64,000 nt of DNA from GCA-016699445 sp964555055 (GTDB lineage: Bacteria; UBA10199; JACPAL01; GCA-016699445): positions 1 through 64,000 of the forward strand of contig CAZKQW010000012.1 of NCBI GenBank assembly GCA_964555055.1, given 5' to 3'. The position numbers and the translations under genes are program-made. Position 1 is the stretch's first letter. Each line of letters opens with the position of its first letter. The notes under the pieces were generated by a model. It saw nothing but the letters and a program-made list of their open reading frames with translations, did not search any database and was not told the DNA's origin. This document shows positions 7,872-16,390 of the stretch, in pieces.

Positions 7872-8780
7872 ATGTTGCAACTCAAAAACTTTCACTTCGA
7901 TTACGTCAAATACCGCGGCTGGTTTGTTGCCTTTTCGGTCCTTACGATCATTATAGGGCTTTTCTTCATCGTCAAGAATGGCTTAAACTTCGGCACTGAT
8001 TTTAAGGGAGGTACCAAGCTTCAATACAAGCTTCAGTCGTCAGTCACGGACGGGGACGTCAGGCAAGCTCTAGAAAAAGGAGGTATCTCCAACTTCTCGG
8101 TGCAAAAAATCGGCGAAACCCAGGAAAATCGTTTCATCGTGAAGCTAGAGATAGAGGAGAACTCGGAACCTCTGGTTAAAAAAACGACCGAAAGTCTTCA
8201 AGCGTCCATCGGCACCGACAAGGTCATGCTGGAACAAAATGAGACCGTTGGACCGAAAGCCGGAGCGGATTTGCGTAAGAAGGCGGGACTTGCCGTCATT
8301 GTGTCTTGGTTACTTATGCTGATTTACATTGGCTTTCGATTTGATTTCGCTTTCGCACCTGGGGCTATTGTCGCCTTAATCCACGACGTCTTCCTCGCCG
8401 TGGCGGGTTTCGCCATGACGGGGCGTGAAGTCAGTCTAACCGTCGTGGCCGCTCTTTTGACGATTATTGGGTATTCCATCAACGACACCATCGTCGTCTA
8501 TGACCGCGTACGAGAACATTTAGCGAATGCCGGCAAGCAATCGTTGAAAGACGTGGTCAACCGAAGCATTAATGAAATGTTTCCCCGTACTATTATTACC
8601 TCTTTCACCGTCTTCATGGTCGTTTCTCTCATGTACTTCTTCGGAGAAGGTGAGTTCCAGAATTTCGGTTTCGCCATGATTATCGGTGTTGTGACAGGTG
8701 TTTATTCGACACTTTCCATAGCCTGCCCTCTTTATATATGGATCAAAGATAACGAAGCTTTTTTCAAAAAATTCACATAG
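7872..8780 (+). CDS. secF: Protein translocase subunit SecF
   Basis: Inner-membrane partner of SecD. It has an N-terminal span near residues 17-34, a short periplasmic domain beginning with GTDFKGGT, and five C-terminal spans carrying TIIGYSINDTIVVYDRVRE, the SecF counterpart of the SecD proton-path motif. The length (302) is typical. It starts 2 bases after secD and ends 9 bases before recJ, so recJ is probably on the same message. Confidence 0.97.
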   Translation: MLQLKNFHFDYVKYRGWFVAFSVLTIIIGLFFIVKNGLNFGTDFKGGTKLQYKLQSSVTDGDVRQALEKGGISNFSVQKIGETQENRFIVKLEIEENSEPLVKKTTESLQASIGTDKVMLEQNETVGPKAGADLRKKAGLAVIVSWLLMLIYIGFRFDFAFAPGAIVALIHDVFLAVAGFAMTGREVSLTVVAALLTIIGYSINDTIVVYDRVREHLANAGKQSLKDVVNRSINEMFPRTIITSFTVFMVVSLMYFFGEGEFQNFGFAMIIGVVTGVYSTLSIACPLYIWIKDNEAFFKKFT

Positions 8781-8789
8781 TCATTTTCC

Positions 8790-10520
8790 ATGGCAGCACC
8801 CATTGCTTTGGAACCTCCAAAAACACTGTCAGCGGAAGAATCCGCCCTTAGAAAGTCTTTCACTGAAAGATTTAAGCTTCACCCCGTTCTGTCGCAAATC
8901 TTGATTATTAGAGGGTTGCGAGAGGAGGACGAAGTCGAACGTTTTCTTTTCGGAGATTTGACCCATTTGCCCAACCCCTTCGATTTATCGGGAATGTCGG
9001 AGGCTGTCGAACGAGTGATTGAAGCCCTGAGAAAGAAAGAACCTATTCTTCTCTTCGGCGATTATGACGTCGACGGTATGACAGGATGCAGTCAACTGGC
9101 TTTATTCCTCAAAGAGGTCGGGAGCGACGTCCGCGTTTTTCTACCTCACCGCTTGCACGACGGCTACGGGCTCACAGCTTCGAGCCTGGAGAAAATCAAA
9201 GCCGCGCACCCCGGTTTAGTCATCACCATCGATAACGGAACGAAATCCAAAGAGGCGATTTCCGTCTTGAAAGACGAGGGCATTGATACGATCGTTATCG
9301 ATCATCACGAGACTCCAGACGCTGGCCACTTGCCCCCCGTCGTCGCCTTAATCAACCCTAAATCACCAGGACAGAAGTTCACGGAGCGCAACTTAGCTTC
9401 TGCAGGTTTGGTTTTTCTTTTCTTAGTGGCCTTACGCTCGAGACTCCGCGAGACGACCGCATCGCTTCCCAATCTTAAGCGTTATTTGGATCTCGCGTGT
9501 TTGGGCACCATTGCGGATGTCGTCCCGCTAACGGGCACCAACCGTCTTATCGTCAAGTACGGCCTGGCTGAACTGACTCAATCGCAGCGTCCCGGGATCA
9601 AAGCCTTGAAGCAAGTCGCTGGGGTGTTGGACGAGGTGACTCCCTATGTGGTTGGGTTTCGACTTGCCCCCCGCCTCAATGCCGCGGGTCGGATGGCCGA
9701 CCCTCAAGAGGCCTTGACGCTTTTAATGGCCGTCTCGGAAACAGAGGCGATCGCTCGTGCCCAAGCTCTGGAAACTTATAATCGGCAACGTCAAATGGAA
9801 GAGGAAAAAGCTCTTAAGGAAGCTTATGCGATGATCGATGCGAAGGACTCCCCTTACGCGGACCATCGAGGGATTGTCGTCGGGTCGAAGGATTGGCCTC
9901 TCGGTATTGTAGGCATTTTAGCGGCTCGTTTGACGGAAAAATATCACCGACCCAGCATCGCCCTCTCTTTTTTCGAAGATAAAGGCATCGCAAAAGGATC
10001 AGCCCGATCCGTACCTGGGTTTTCCGTTCATAAAGCGCTTAAAGCCATTGAGAGCACTATGCTTAACTTCGGAGGTCATGATGCCGCAGCGGGTATGACC
10101 ATAGACTTGAACTCCGTGAAAACCTTCTCGGAAAGCTTCTCAAACTCCGTCGCCCGTCTCGCCCCCGAACCTTTCCAAAAGAAAATCCGAGTCGACGCGA
10201 ATCTCTCTTTCACCGACATCAGCCCCCTCTTAATGGAACAACTTTCTTGGTTAGGTCCCTACGGAGCCGGTCATCCTGAACCCGTTTTTCTCACGGAAGG
10301 TGTTCAGGCTCTGGCGTGCCGAGTGATCGGAAATGAAGACAAACATCTTAAATTTTCGGCACTTCATTCCCAAACCTCCCTGGAAGCTGTCTTTTTCGAT
10401 GGCGCTCGCGAGATGGAACGACTCATTAAAAATCCACGTCAAAACATTATCTACTACTTACAAAAAAACATCTGGAACGGAAAAACCACGATCCAGCTAA
10501 AGCTCAAACACCTCCTATAA
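8790..10520 (+). CDS. recJ: Single-stranded-DNA-specific exonuclease RecJ
   Basis: A 5'-3' single-strand exonuclease of recombination and mismatch repair. The DHH-family core is intact: FGDYDVDG with Asp91, Asp93 and Asp95, the IDHHE motif near residues 168-172, and the DHHA1 part with SARSVPGFSVHKAL and the FGGHDAAAGMTI block. The C-terminal OB-like domain (PVFLTEGVQAL onward) is present. 576 residues is the usual length. A secDF-recJ arrangement is common in deltaproteobacteria. Confidence 0.95.
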   Translation: MAAPIALEPPKTLSAEESALRKSFTERFKLHPVLSQILIIRGLREEDEVERFLFGDLTHLPNPFDLSGMSEAVERVIEALRKKEPILLFGDYDVDGMTGCSQLALFLKEVGSDVRVFLPHRLHDGYGLTASSLEKIKAAHPGLVITIDNGTKSKEAISVLKDEGIDTIVIDHHETPDAGHLPPVVALINPKSPGQKFTERNLASAGLVFLFLVALRSRLRETTASLPNLKRYLDLACLGTIADVVPLTGTNRLIVKYGLAELTQSQRPGIKALKQVAGVLDEVTPYVVGFRLAPRLNAAGRMADPQEALTLLMAVSETEAIARAQALETYNRQRQMEEEKALKEAYAMIDAKDSPYADHRGIVVGSKDWPLGIVGILAARLTEKYHRPSIALSFFEDKGIAKGSARSVPGFSVHKALKAIESTMLNFGGHDAAAGMTIDLNSVKTFSESFSNSVARLAPEPFQKKIRVDANLSFTDISPLLMEQLSWLGPYGAGHPEPVFLTEGVQALACRVIGNEDKHLKFSALHSQTSLEAVFFDGAREMERLIKNPRQNIIYYLQKNIWNGKTTIQLKLKHLL

Positions 10521-10666
10521 GTCATTTTTGAAAAATAACGCGTCGCATAAAATAATCATTGACCGATTTGATGCACTGTGTAAATCTTTGACGCGTTGGG
10601 CAAAGAAAGGTTCAACACTATGGCAACTGCAAAAAAAGCAAAAATTTTGAAACAAGGAGGATTTCT

Positions 10667-11197
10667 ATGGCTACCCGACGTAAACAAGCCAAAGCATCAA
10701 AAACAACTTCTCTCAAGCTTGAGGGCTTCACCGGTCTTCTCGGCAAGCTTGAGGTGGAAGCAGAGAAAGTTGTCCGACGCATCGTTGAAAAGGCGGAGAC
10801 GAGCTCACGCGATATCAAAAAGGGTGTCCGCACTCTCATACAACAAGTCCGCAGCACGGGACTTGCTTCAATAGCCGAAGAGAAGAAACAGGATTTGGTG
10901 CGTCTTGCCGGCGAAGTCTTGACCAAAGCGAAGGAAGTCCAAATCGCATCGGTGGGTTCTTTAAACAACTTCAATCGAGATGAAATCGTCAAAGAAGCCA
11001 AGAAGAACATCGATGACATCATTAAGAAGATTAACTCTTCAGAACTGATGGCAAAAGCCAAAGTTCAAGCGCTAAATACAAAAGACCAAGTTTTGTCTAT
11101 CCTAAGCATTCCCTCCCAAGAGGATGTGGTCAAGCTATCCCGCAAGATCGTCACCCTCGAAGGTCGGGTTAACAAGCTTACGCGAAAAGCCGCTTAG
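10667..11197 (+). CDS. Coiled-coil, phasin- or histone-like protein of unknown role
   Basis: A 176-residue, Lys-rich, almost wholly helical protein. The basic N-terminus (RRKQAKASK) is followed by heptad-like helices and a C-terminal segment (VKLSRKIVTLEGRVNKLTRKA) that looks like a coiled coil. Such shape is shared by phasins and by small nucleoid or cell-envelope helical proteins; no catalytic motif is visible. A perfect AAGGAGG lies 6 bases before the ATG, predicting strong translation, and the gene ends in a strong terminator. It stands alone between recJ and queC. Abundant structural protein is my inference; the family was not recognised with certainty. Confidence 0.65.
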   Translation: MATRRKQAKASKTTSLKLEGFTGLLGKLEVEAEKVVRRIVEKAETSSRDIKKGVRTLIQQVRSTGLASIAEEKKQDLVRLAGEVLTKAKEVQIASVGSLNNFNRDEIVKEAKKNIDDIIKKINSSELMAKAKVQALNTKDQVLSILSIPSQEDVVKLSRKIVTLEGRVNKLTRKAA

Positions 11198-11213
11198 GAT
11201 TGTACCTCCCTCG

Positions 11214-11255
11214 AACAGCCCGTCTTCCGAAAGGAAGGCGGGCTGTTTCGTTTTT
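11214..11255 (+). terminator. Strong intrinsic terminator after the coiled-coil gene
   Basis: A 15-base-pair stem (11214-11228 with 11233-11247, one G-U pair, GAAA tetraloop) is followed by T-rich DNA with five consecutive T. It lies 17 bases after the stop codon. Confidence 0.9.
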
Positions 11256-11284
11256 GCCTAAGAAAGATGTTCTAGGATTCCATC

Positions 11285-11971
11285 ATGCGCTTACCAACAG
11301 CGATCGTCATTTTATCAGGAGGATTGGATTCCGCGACCGCTCTTTATCTCAGTCATTCTTCCTTCCGTATCGTCAAGACACTGACTTTTGATTACGGGCA
11401 AAGGGCCGTAGCACGTGAAATCAATGCCGCTCGAGAGATTTCATCGATACTGAGCATTCCCCATACTGTGTTTACCCTTCCTTGGGTTTCTGAAATCACG
11501 CGGACAGCCTTAGTGAATCGCCAGAATTGTCTACCTCACCCTTCTGAATCCGACTTGAATCGACAAGATGTCGGCATGGAAAACGCGAAAAGCGTCTGGG
11601 TGCCGAATCGAAACGGCCTCTTCTTAAACATAGGCGCGACCATCGCCGAGGCGGAGGGGATCGATAGCCTGATTACGGGGTTCAACGCGGAAGAAGCAGC
11701 GACTTTTCCGGATAACAGCGAAGCTTTTTTAAAGGCTGCGAATGAATTCTTTGCCTACGCGACGCTTAAAAAAATTAAAGTCGAGAGTCCGACCCTCACC
11801 CTGACGAAGGCAGAGATTGCCTTTCGGGCTCGGGAATTGGGCATCCCATTCTCTAAACTTTGGTTTTGCTATGAAGGCGAAGCCATTCCCTGTCGGCGGT
11901 GCGAATCATGCCGCCGAAATTTTCGGGCTTTCCGACAAGTTGGGATTGCGGATCCCTTCGAATCTTCCTAA
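11285..11971 (+). CDS. queC: 7-cyano-7-deazaguanine (preQ0) synthase QueC
   Basis: Makes preQ0 from 7-carboxy-7-deazaguanine, ammonia and ATP. The PP-loop ATP motif SGGLDSAT is near residues 10-17. The NRNGLF block follows, and a C-terminal zinc cluster has four Cys in the order Cys-x9-Cys-x2-Cys-x2-Cys (FCYEGEAIPCRRCESC). The length (228) is typical. It begins a tight operon with a DUF366 gene, queE and dgt. With tgt 6 kb upstream this covers late queuosine precursor synthesis; queD and queF are not in the window. Confidence 0.95.
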   Translation: MRLPTAIVILSGGLDSATALYLSHSSFRIVKTLTFDYGQRAVAREINAAREISSILSIPHTVFTLPWVSEITRTALVNRQNCLPHPSESDLNRQDVGMENAKSVWVPNRNGLFLNIGATIAEAEGIDSLITGFNAEEAATFPDNSEAFLKAANEFFAYATLKKIKVESPTLTLTKAEIAFRARELGIPFSKLWFCYEGEAIPCRRCESCRRNFRAFRQVGIADPFESS

Positions 11972-11980
11972 GGGCATCCG

Positions 11981-12538
11981 ATGCAGGTCAAGTGGATCGA
12001 TACACCTCTAGATTACGACGGCACACAGCTGGTCTCCCATTGGATCTTCAGGACCACGGGAGTGCTAGGCGACGGACTCGTTGCCTTCTCAGGCCGCTGC
12101 GAAGTTAGCCTGGAACATATGGTCGACTTAGTCGACGTGCGTGATAAGAAACCCATCTTCAGCCAGAATATGCTGCACTTCATCGGAGAATTTTTCGGCA
12201 TCGGCTTGGAAACTACGATCCTTTATCAGCGACTACTTGTCAGTTTAGCGCAGCAGGAATTGGTGACGCGCACGAAAAAACACCATTTGGTGCGCGGCGG
12301 CAATGACCTTTACGATGAAGACTCAAAACTCTCCGTCTCGATCGCGACCGTCTCTCCCGTGTCTACCCTCGTTCATTTCGGGATCAATATCGAAAGTAAA
12401 GGAACTCCCGTTAAGACGAAAGGCCTTATGGATTACGGCGTCGATGCGGCCTCGATGGCCAAAACAATCCTTGAAAGCTTCAAGCATGAAGTCGTGAGCG
12501 CCCGCGAAGCGCGCTGCAAAGTCAGGCCGGTGCCTTAA
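11981..12538 (+). CDS. DUF366 family protein in the queuosine operon
   Basis: 185 residues, soluble, no signal peptide. The overall pattern (an N-terminal LVSHWIFRTTGVLGDGLVAFSG stretch split around residues 18-40, a GEFFGIGLET centre and a C-terminal FGINIESKGTPVKTKGL block) matches what I know as DUF366, an uncharacterised family seen in archaea and some bacteria. It sits between queC and queE, 9 bases after the first, with its stop codon overlapping the start of the second, so it is translated with them. A role in deazapurine metabolism, possibly replacing a missing pathway enzyme, is inferred from position alone. Confidence 0.65.
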   Translation: MQVKWIDTPLDYDGTQLVSHWIFRTTGVLGDGLVAFSGRCEVSLEHMVDLVDVRDKKPIFSQNMLHFIGEFFGIGLETTILYQRLLVSLAQQELVTRTKKHHLVRGGNDLYDEDSKLSVSIATVSPVSTLVHFGINIESKGTPVKTKGLMDYGVDAASMAKTILESFKHEVVSAREARCKVRPVP

Positions 12539-13308
12539 TGGAAAACGACGCCGCCATCATCGAAATCTTTTCCTCGTACCAAGGGGAGGGCTTACACGTC
12601 GGGGAACGCCAGCTCTTCATACGCTTTCAAGACTGTGAACTCTCCTGCAAGTTTTGCGACACGCCTTTGACTTTCGTTCCCAATAAATTCTGTCGGTTAG
12701 AATCTCCGGCTTTCTCTAAAAAATACCAACACCTGCAAAATCCCATTTCCCAAGCGACGCTGAACAAAATCATCGGGGACTTCAACGACGAGACGATCGT
12801 TCTAACTGGCGGAGAACCTCTGCAAAAAGTGTATTTTCTCAAGGAATGGTTGCCGCAGGTGAAACGACAGTATCCTCTCAGGAAAATCATGGTGGAAACC
12901 GCTGGCGTCCATTTCGGCGAATTCATCGAGCTCTCCGAATGGATCGACATCGTCAGCATGGATATTAAGCTCCCCTCCTCCACAGGCATGCATCCCTGGT
13001 GGCGCGAGCACGAGGCTTTCCTGAAGGCGGTCCGTCGTGCCGGAGAGCCTTCGGCCCCACCAAAGGAACTTTACATCAAGATCGTCATTTCCGGTGAAAC
13101 GGAGGAAAAAGATATCGCACGCGCGACTCAACTGATCGCTTCCATGGACGCATCGATTCCCGTCATCCTCCAGCCGGCTTCCCTTTACGGTCGTTTCCGA
13201 TCCATTCCCACGATCGATCAATTGGCGCGTTGGGAAGACCAGATAAAACCTGTCCTGAAAAACCTCCGCATTATTCCTCAAGTGCATAAACAAATGGGGA
13301 TCCTATGA
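12538..13308 (+). CDS. queE: 7-carboxy-7-deazaguanine synthase QueE (radical SAM)
   Basis: Converts 6-carboxytetrahydropterin to 7-carboxy-7-deazaguanine. The N-terminal FSSYQGEG block is followed by the iron-sulfur ligands Cys-x3-Cys-x2-Cys near residues 34-41, the spacing expected for QueE. TGGEPL comes near residue 96 and a VSMDIKLPSS segment later. At 256 residues it is slightly longer than many homologues. It overlaps the upstream DUF366 stop and the downstream dgt start (ATGA), showing tight coupling. Confidence 0.93.
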   Translation: MENDAAIIEIFSSYQGEGLHVGERQLFIRFQDCELSCKFCDTPLTFVPNKFCRLESPAFSKKYQHLQNPISQATLNKIIGDFNDETIVLTGGEPLQKVYFLKEWLPQVKRQYPLRKIMVETAGVHFGEFIELSEWIDIVSMDIKLPSSTGMHPWWREHEAFLKAVRRAGEPSAPPKELYIKIVISGETEEKDIARATQLIASMDASIPVILQPASLYGRFRSIPTIDQLARWEDQIKPVLKNLRIIPQVHKQMGIL

Positions 13309-14441
13309 GGACACGTCTCGATTACGAAACATGCGAAGCGAAAATCCTCGCCCCTTACGCCATGCTTAGCGAAGCCACAGAAGGCCGTGAATATGCCGAA
13401 GAAGAACACGGGTACCGTACCGCTTTTCAAAGGGACCGAGACCGCGTGGTCCATTCCAACGCCTTTCGAAGACTCGAGTACAAGACTCAAGTCTTCGTCT
13501 ACCACGAGGGGGACCACTACCGAACGCGATTGACGCATAGCTTGGAGGGATCACAAATCGCCCGCTCGATCGCGCGCATGCTGGGTTTGAATGAGGACTT
13601 ATCCGAAGCCATTATCTTAGCCCATGACTTGGGACACACACCCTTCGGGCATTCGGGCGAAGTGGTTTTGAACCGCCTCATGAAAAAATGGGGTGGCTTC
13701 GAGCATAACCGCCAGTCGCTGAGGATCGTCACCGTTTTGGAAGACCGCTATCCGGACTTTCCGGGGTTGAACCTCACTTACGAAGTGCGCGAAGGTTTGG
13801 CCAAACACCAATCCGCCTACGACAAGCCGAATGCCCAGGCGAATTTCAAGAAAAAAGGCCAACCCACTCTAGAAGCCCAGATCGTGAACATCGCCGACGA
13901 AATCGCCTATTCCAACCACGACCTGGACGACGGTCTGCGCTCCGGTTTGATCAGCCTTAAGCAATTGAAGAACGTGCGTCTGTGGGTCGATCATTTTCAA
14001 AGACATGACGACGAAAAAATCCAAGTGAGACAAACGATCCGCTCGATTATCAACCATTTCGTCCTCGACCTCGTGGCGGAGACCGAGAAGCGATTGAAGG
14101 ACGCCCGCATCCGTTCGGTCTCGGACGTCCGCGCCAGCAAGGCCAAACTCGTCTCCCTCTCGCGGGATTTCGACATGAAGAACCGTGAGCTCAAAGCCTT
14201 CCTGCGCGACTTCATGTACCGCCATCAGCACGTGGAGCGTATGGCCACTAAGACAAGAATGGTGATTGAGGGCCTCTTCAAGACTTACATCAAAAATCCC
14301 AAGACCCTCCCGCCGGACCTCTACGAGAAGACGAAGAAGCAGCAGCTCGAACGGACCGTGTGCGATTACATCGCCGGCATGACGGACCGCTTCGCCCTGG
14401 AAGAATACAAACGCCTCTTTGATCCTTTGGAAAAGGTCTGA
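13305..14441 (+). CDS. dgt: Deoxyguanosinetriphosphate triphosphohydrolase-like protein (Dgt)
   Basis: A cytoplasmic HD-domain enzyme that hydrolyses dNTPs to nucleoside and triphosphate. The metal-binding residues are present: the RTRLTHSLE block gives the first His, ILAHDLGHTPFGH gives the HD pair and following His, and the later ADEIAYSNHD motif supplies the last Asp. The length (378) fits the type-2 Dgt subfamily. The start overlaps the queE stop by 4 bases. Substrate preference (dGTP or mixed dNTPs) cannot be read from sequence. Confidence 0.9.
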   Translation: MRTRLDYETCEAKILAPYAMLSEATEGREYAEEEHGYRTAFQRDRDRVVHSNAFRRLEYKTQVFVYHEGDHYRTRLTHSLEGSQIARSIARMLGLNEDLSEAIILAHDLGHTPFGHSGEVVLNRLMKKWGGFEHNRQSLRIVTVLEDRYPDFPGLNLTYEVREGLAKHQSAYDKPNAQANFKKKGQPTLEAQIVNIADEIAYSNHDLDDGLRSGLISLKQLKNVRLWVDHFQRHDDEKIQVRQTIRSIINHFVLDLVAETEKRLKDARIRSVSDVRASKAKLVSLSRDFDMKNRELKAFLRDFMYRHQHVERMATKTRMVIEGLFKTYIKNPKTLPPDLYEKTKKQQLERTVCDYIAGMTDRFALEEYKRLFDPLEKV

Positions 14442-14456
14442 TATAAGCGGAGGTTC

Positions 14457-16379
14457 ATGGCCTCCAATCCCATTTTCGAAAAGAACCTCGCCGCCCTCAA
14501 AAAACACCACCCCGATCTGGCCCGACGGATCGCGGAACTCCCGGACGTACCCGCCGTCATCGTCAAAAAAACGGAAGCAGGAGAGTGGAACATCGCTTGT
14601 CAGTTCGCGGACGGAAGCTCGAAATGGTTCTATCCCGATCCCTCACCTGGAAATTATTCCGTTCACTTTTTGTCCCAAGAAAAATTCGAAAACCCCCGTC
14701 TCCTCGTTTTCTTAGGCCTGGGACTGGGCCTTCATCTTTTGGAATACTTAAAAAAGCCGCACCCTTTGAACCAAGCGATGATCGTCTTCGAGAATCAAAT
14801 CCATTTCTTCAAGAAAGCTTTGGAGACCTCCGACTTTTCGGAAGCCTTCGCGGCACCGCGGGTATTTTGGGTAGTCGGAAACGACCTCGAGACAGCACGC
14901 CTCTTTCTGAACGCTTTTTATTCAAACGGACCATGGCTCATGCTTGCGGACGCCATCGAATACGTGAATTTCCCGCCGAGTTGCCAAACCAATCCGAGCT
15001 ACTACCTCGCCATCCAGGATTTGATCCCCAAAGCGATCGCCCATCATTTCAACCGCGTCTTCAGCGATCCCTACGACGCCTATCGGGGAGCGGAAAACTT
15101 CTTCAAGAACCTCCCCCTTATTTTTCGGATGCCTTCTTTCGAAAAGGCCCGCGGCTTCTTGAAGGGAAAACCAGCGGTCTTAATCGCTTCGGGACCGTCC
15201 CTGACGGAATCGCTCCCGATCCTCCGCGAGATCCAGGACCGCGTTCCGATGATCGCGTGCCCTTCGGCACTTTCTCTCTTGATCCAAAATGGCATCCATC
15301 CCCATCTCTGGCTGAACATCGAGCGTGACGAGAACGTCGGCGACCTTTTCCGGGATCTTCCCGAGAAACCGGATCATGTCTTCGTCGGGCCTCCGTTAGT
15401 CCATCCGAAATGCTTCGCGACGAACCAAGGGTATAACGCCTACCTTTTAAGCCAAGGGCTTTTCGCCCACTGGTTGCCTTTCCTGGGGAAACCGATCGAC
15501 TTCGGCCATTCGGCGGCGAACGCCGCTTTCCGCATCTTGGAAGTCCTGGGATGCTCGGATATTTATTTAGTGGGCCAGGACTTGAGTTACGCCAGGAATC
15601 AAGAGAGTCATGTACCTGGAGCTTGGGAGGAAACGAAGCGCTTCTCGGAAAACCTCCAGAAGGAAAACCGGCAGACTTTGAGCGTCGAAGGGAACGACGG
15701 CCGGCCCATCCTCACTAATCTCTACTGGCACACCTACCTCAAGAATTTCACGGAACAACTGATTCCGTCCTTTCCGGGCCAGGTCCATAACGTCATCCCT
15801 TCGGGTTATGGAGCGAAGATCGCGGGCACGGTACGGCTCGATCCCGCAGAGCTTTTGATGCGATTTGAGAAAAGAGAAACGGATTTTTTGGCGTCCTTAA
15901 AGGCCGTCTTGAAGCCACCATCACCCGAAGAAACGCTAAAAACCTCCGAACTCTTCTCGGAAAAAATCGGGACGGCCCTCGAATGCCTAAAGGAAGTCAT
16001 CGCCGAAAACCGGAAATTCTCCCTGAAGTGCAAGGAACTCACGTTCATGCCAGCCTTCATGAACCGAAAACCGGAAGAAGCCCTGCCCCTTTGGAAACGC
16101 TTCTTGGACGACTTCTCGGTTTTTTGTAACCGCTACTACGTCGCCAACCACCCGCGTCCCGATATCCAGGAAACCTACCGGCACTTCTTCCACTCCATCG
16201 TCCAAGGCTTGATCGTGAAGAACCAGATCGAGTTCTTCGGGAGCGCCAAAGACCTGTCAGGGGATTTCGGCGAGATCAACCGCAAGCTCGACCTCATCTT
16301 CAACCTGCTCAAGGACGAATCCTATTGGGCCGAGATGATGGTCGAGCTTTTATCAAGCAATGGCTCTAAGGAATTCTAG
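14457..16379 (+). CDS. DUF115 / MptE-like motility accessory family protein
   Basis: 640 residues. The central region (about 230-420) carries the DUF115 core: LIASGPSLTES, then a CPSALSLLIQNGIHPHLWLNIERDEN run broken by a few residues, FGHSAANAAF and DIYLVGQDLSY. This is the fold of archaeal 6-hydroxymethylpterin diphosphokinase MptE and of bacterial motility accessory factors tied to flagellin glycosylation (Maf). No pterin pathway is seen nearby, and a sugar or nucleotide-sugar role in glycosylating surface structures is more likely for a bacterium (inference). GGAGG lies upstream of the ATG. It ends only 11 bases from the convergent gene at 16391. Confidence 0.8.
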   Translation: MASNPIFEKNLAALKKHHPDLARRIAELPDVPAVIVKKTEAGEWNIACQFADGSSKWFYPDPSPGNYSVHFLSQEKFENPRLLVFLGLGLGLHLLEYLKKPHPLNQAMIVFENQIHFFKKALETSDFSEAFAAPRVFWVVGNDLETARLFLNAFYSNGPWLMLADAIEYVNFPPSCQTNPSYYLAIQDLIPKAIAHHFNRVFSDPYDAYRGAENFFKNLPLIFRMPSFEKARGFLKGKPAVLIASGPSLTESLPILREIQDRVPMIACPSALSLLIQNGIHPHLWLNIERDENVGDLFRDLPEKPDHVFVGPPLVHPKCFATNQGYNAYLLSQGLFAHWLPFLGKPIDFGHSAANAAFRILEVLGCSDIYLVGQDLSYARNQESHVPGAWEETKRFSENLQKENRQTLSVEGNDGRPILTNLYWHTYLKNFTEQLIPSFPGQVHNVIPSGYGAKIAGTVRLDPAELLMRFEKRETDFLASLKAVLKPPSPEETLKTSELFSEKIGTALECLKEVIAENRKFSLKCKELTFMPAFMNRKPEEALPLWKRFLDDFSVFCNRYYVANHPRPDIQETYRHFFHSIVQGLIVKNQIEFFGSAKDLSGDFGEINRKLDLIFNLLKDESYWAEMMVELLSSNGSKEF

Positions 16380-16390
16380 AGACTAACCCC

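Noticed and set aside
10596..10874. 92-codon frame starting upstream of the coiled-coil gene
   Set aside because: It runs in another frame through the well-supported gene at 10667; its MATAKKAK start looks interesting but the ribosome site inside it belongs to the 10667 gene.
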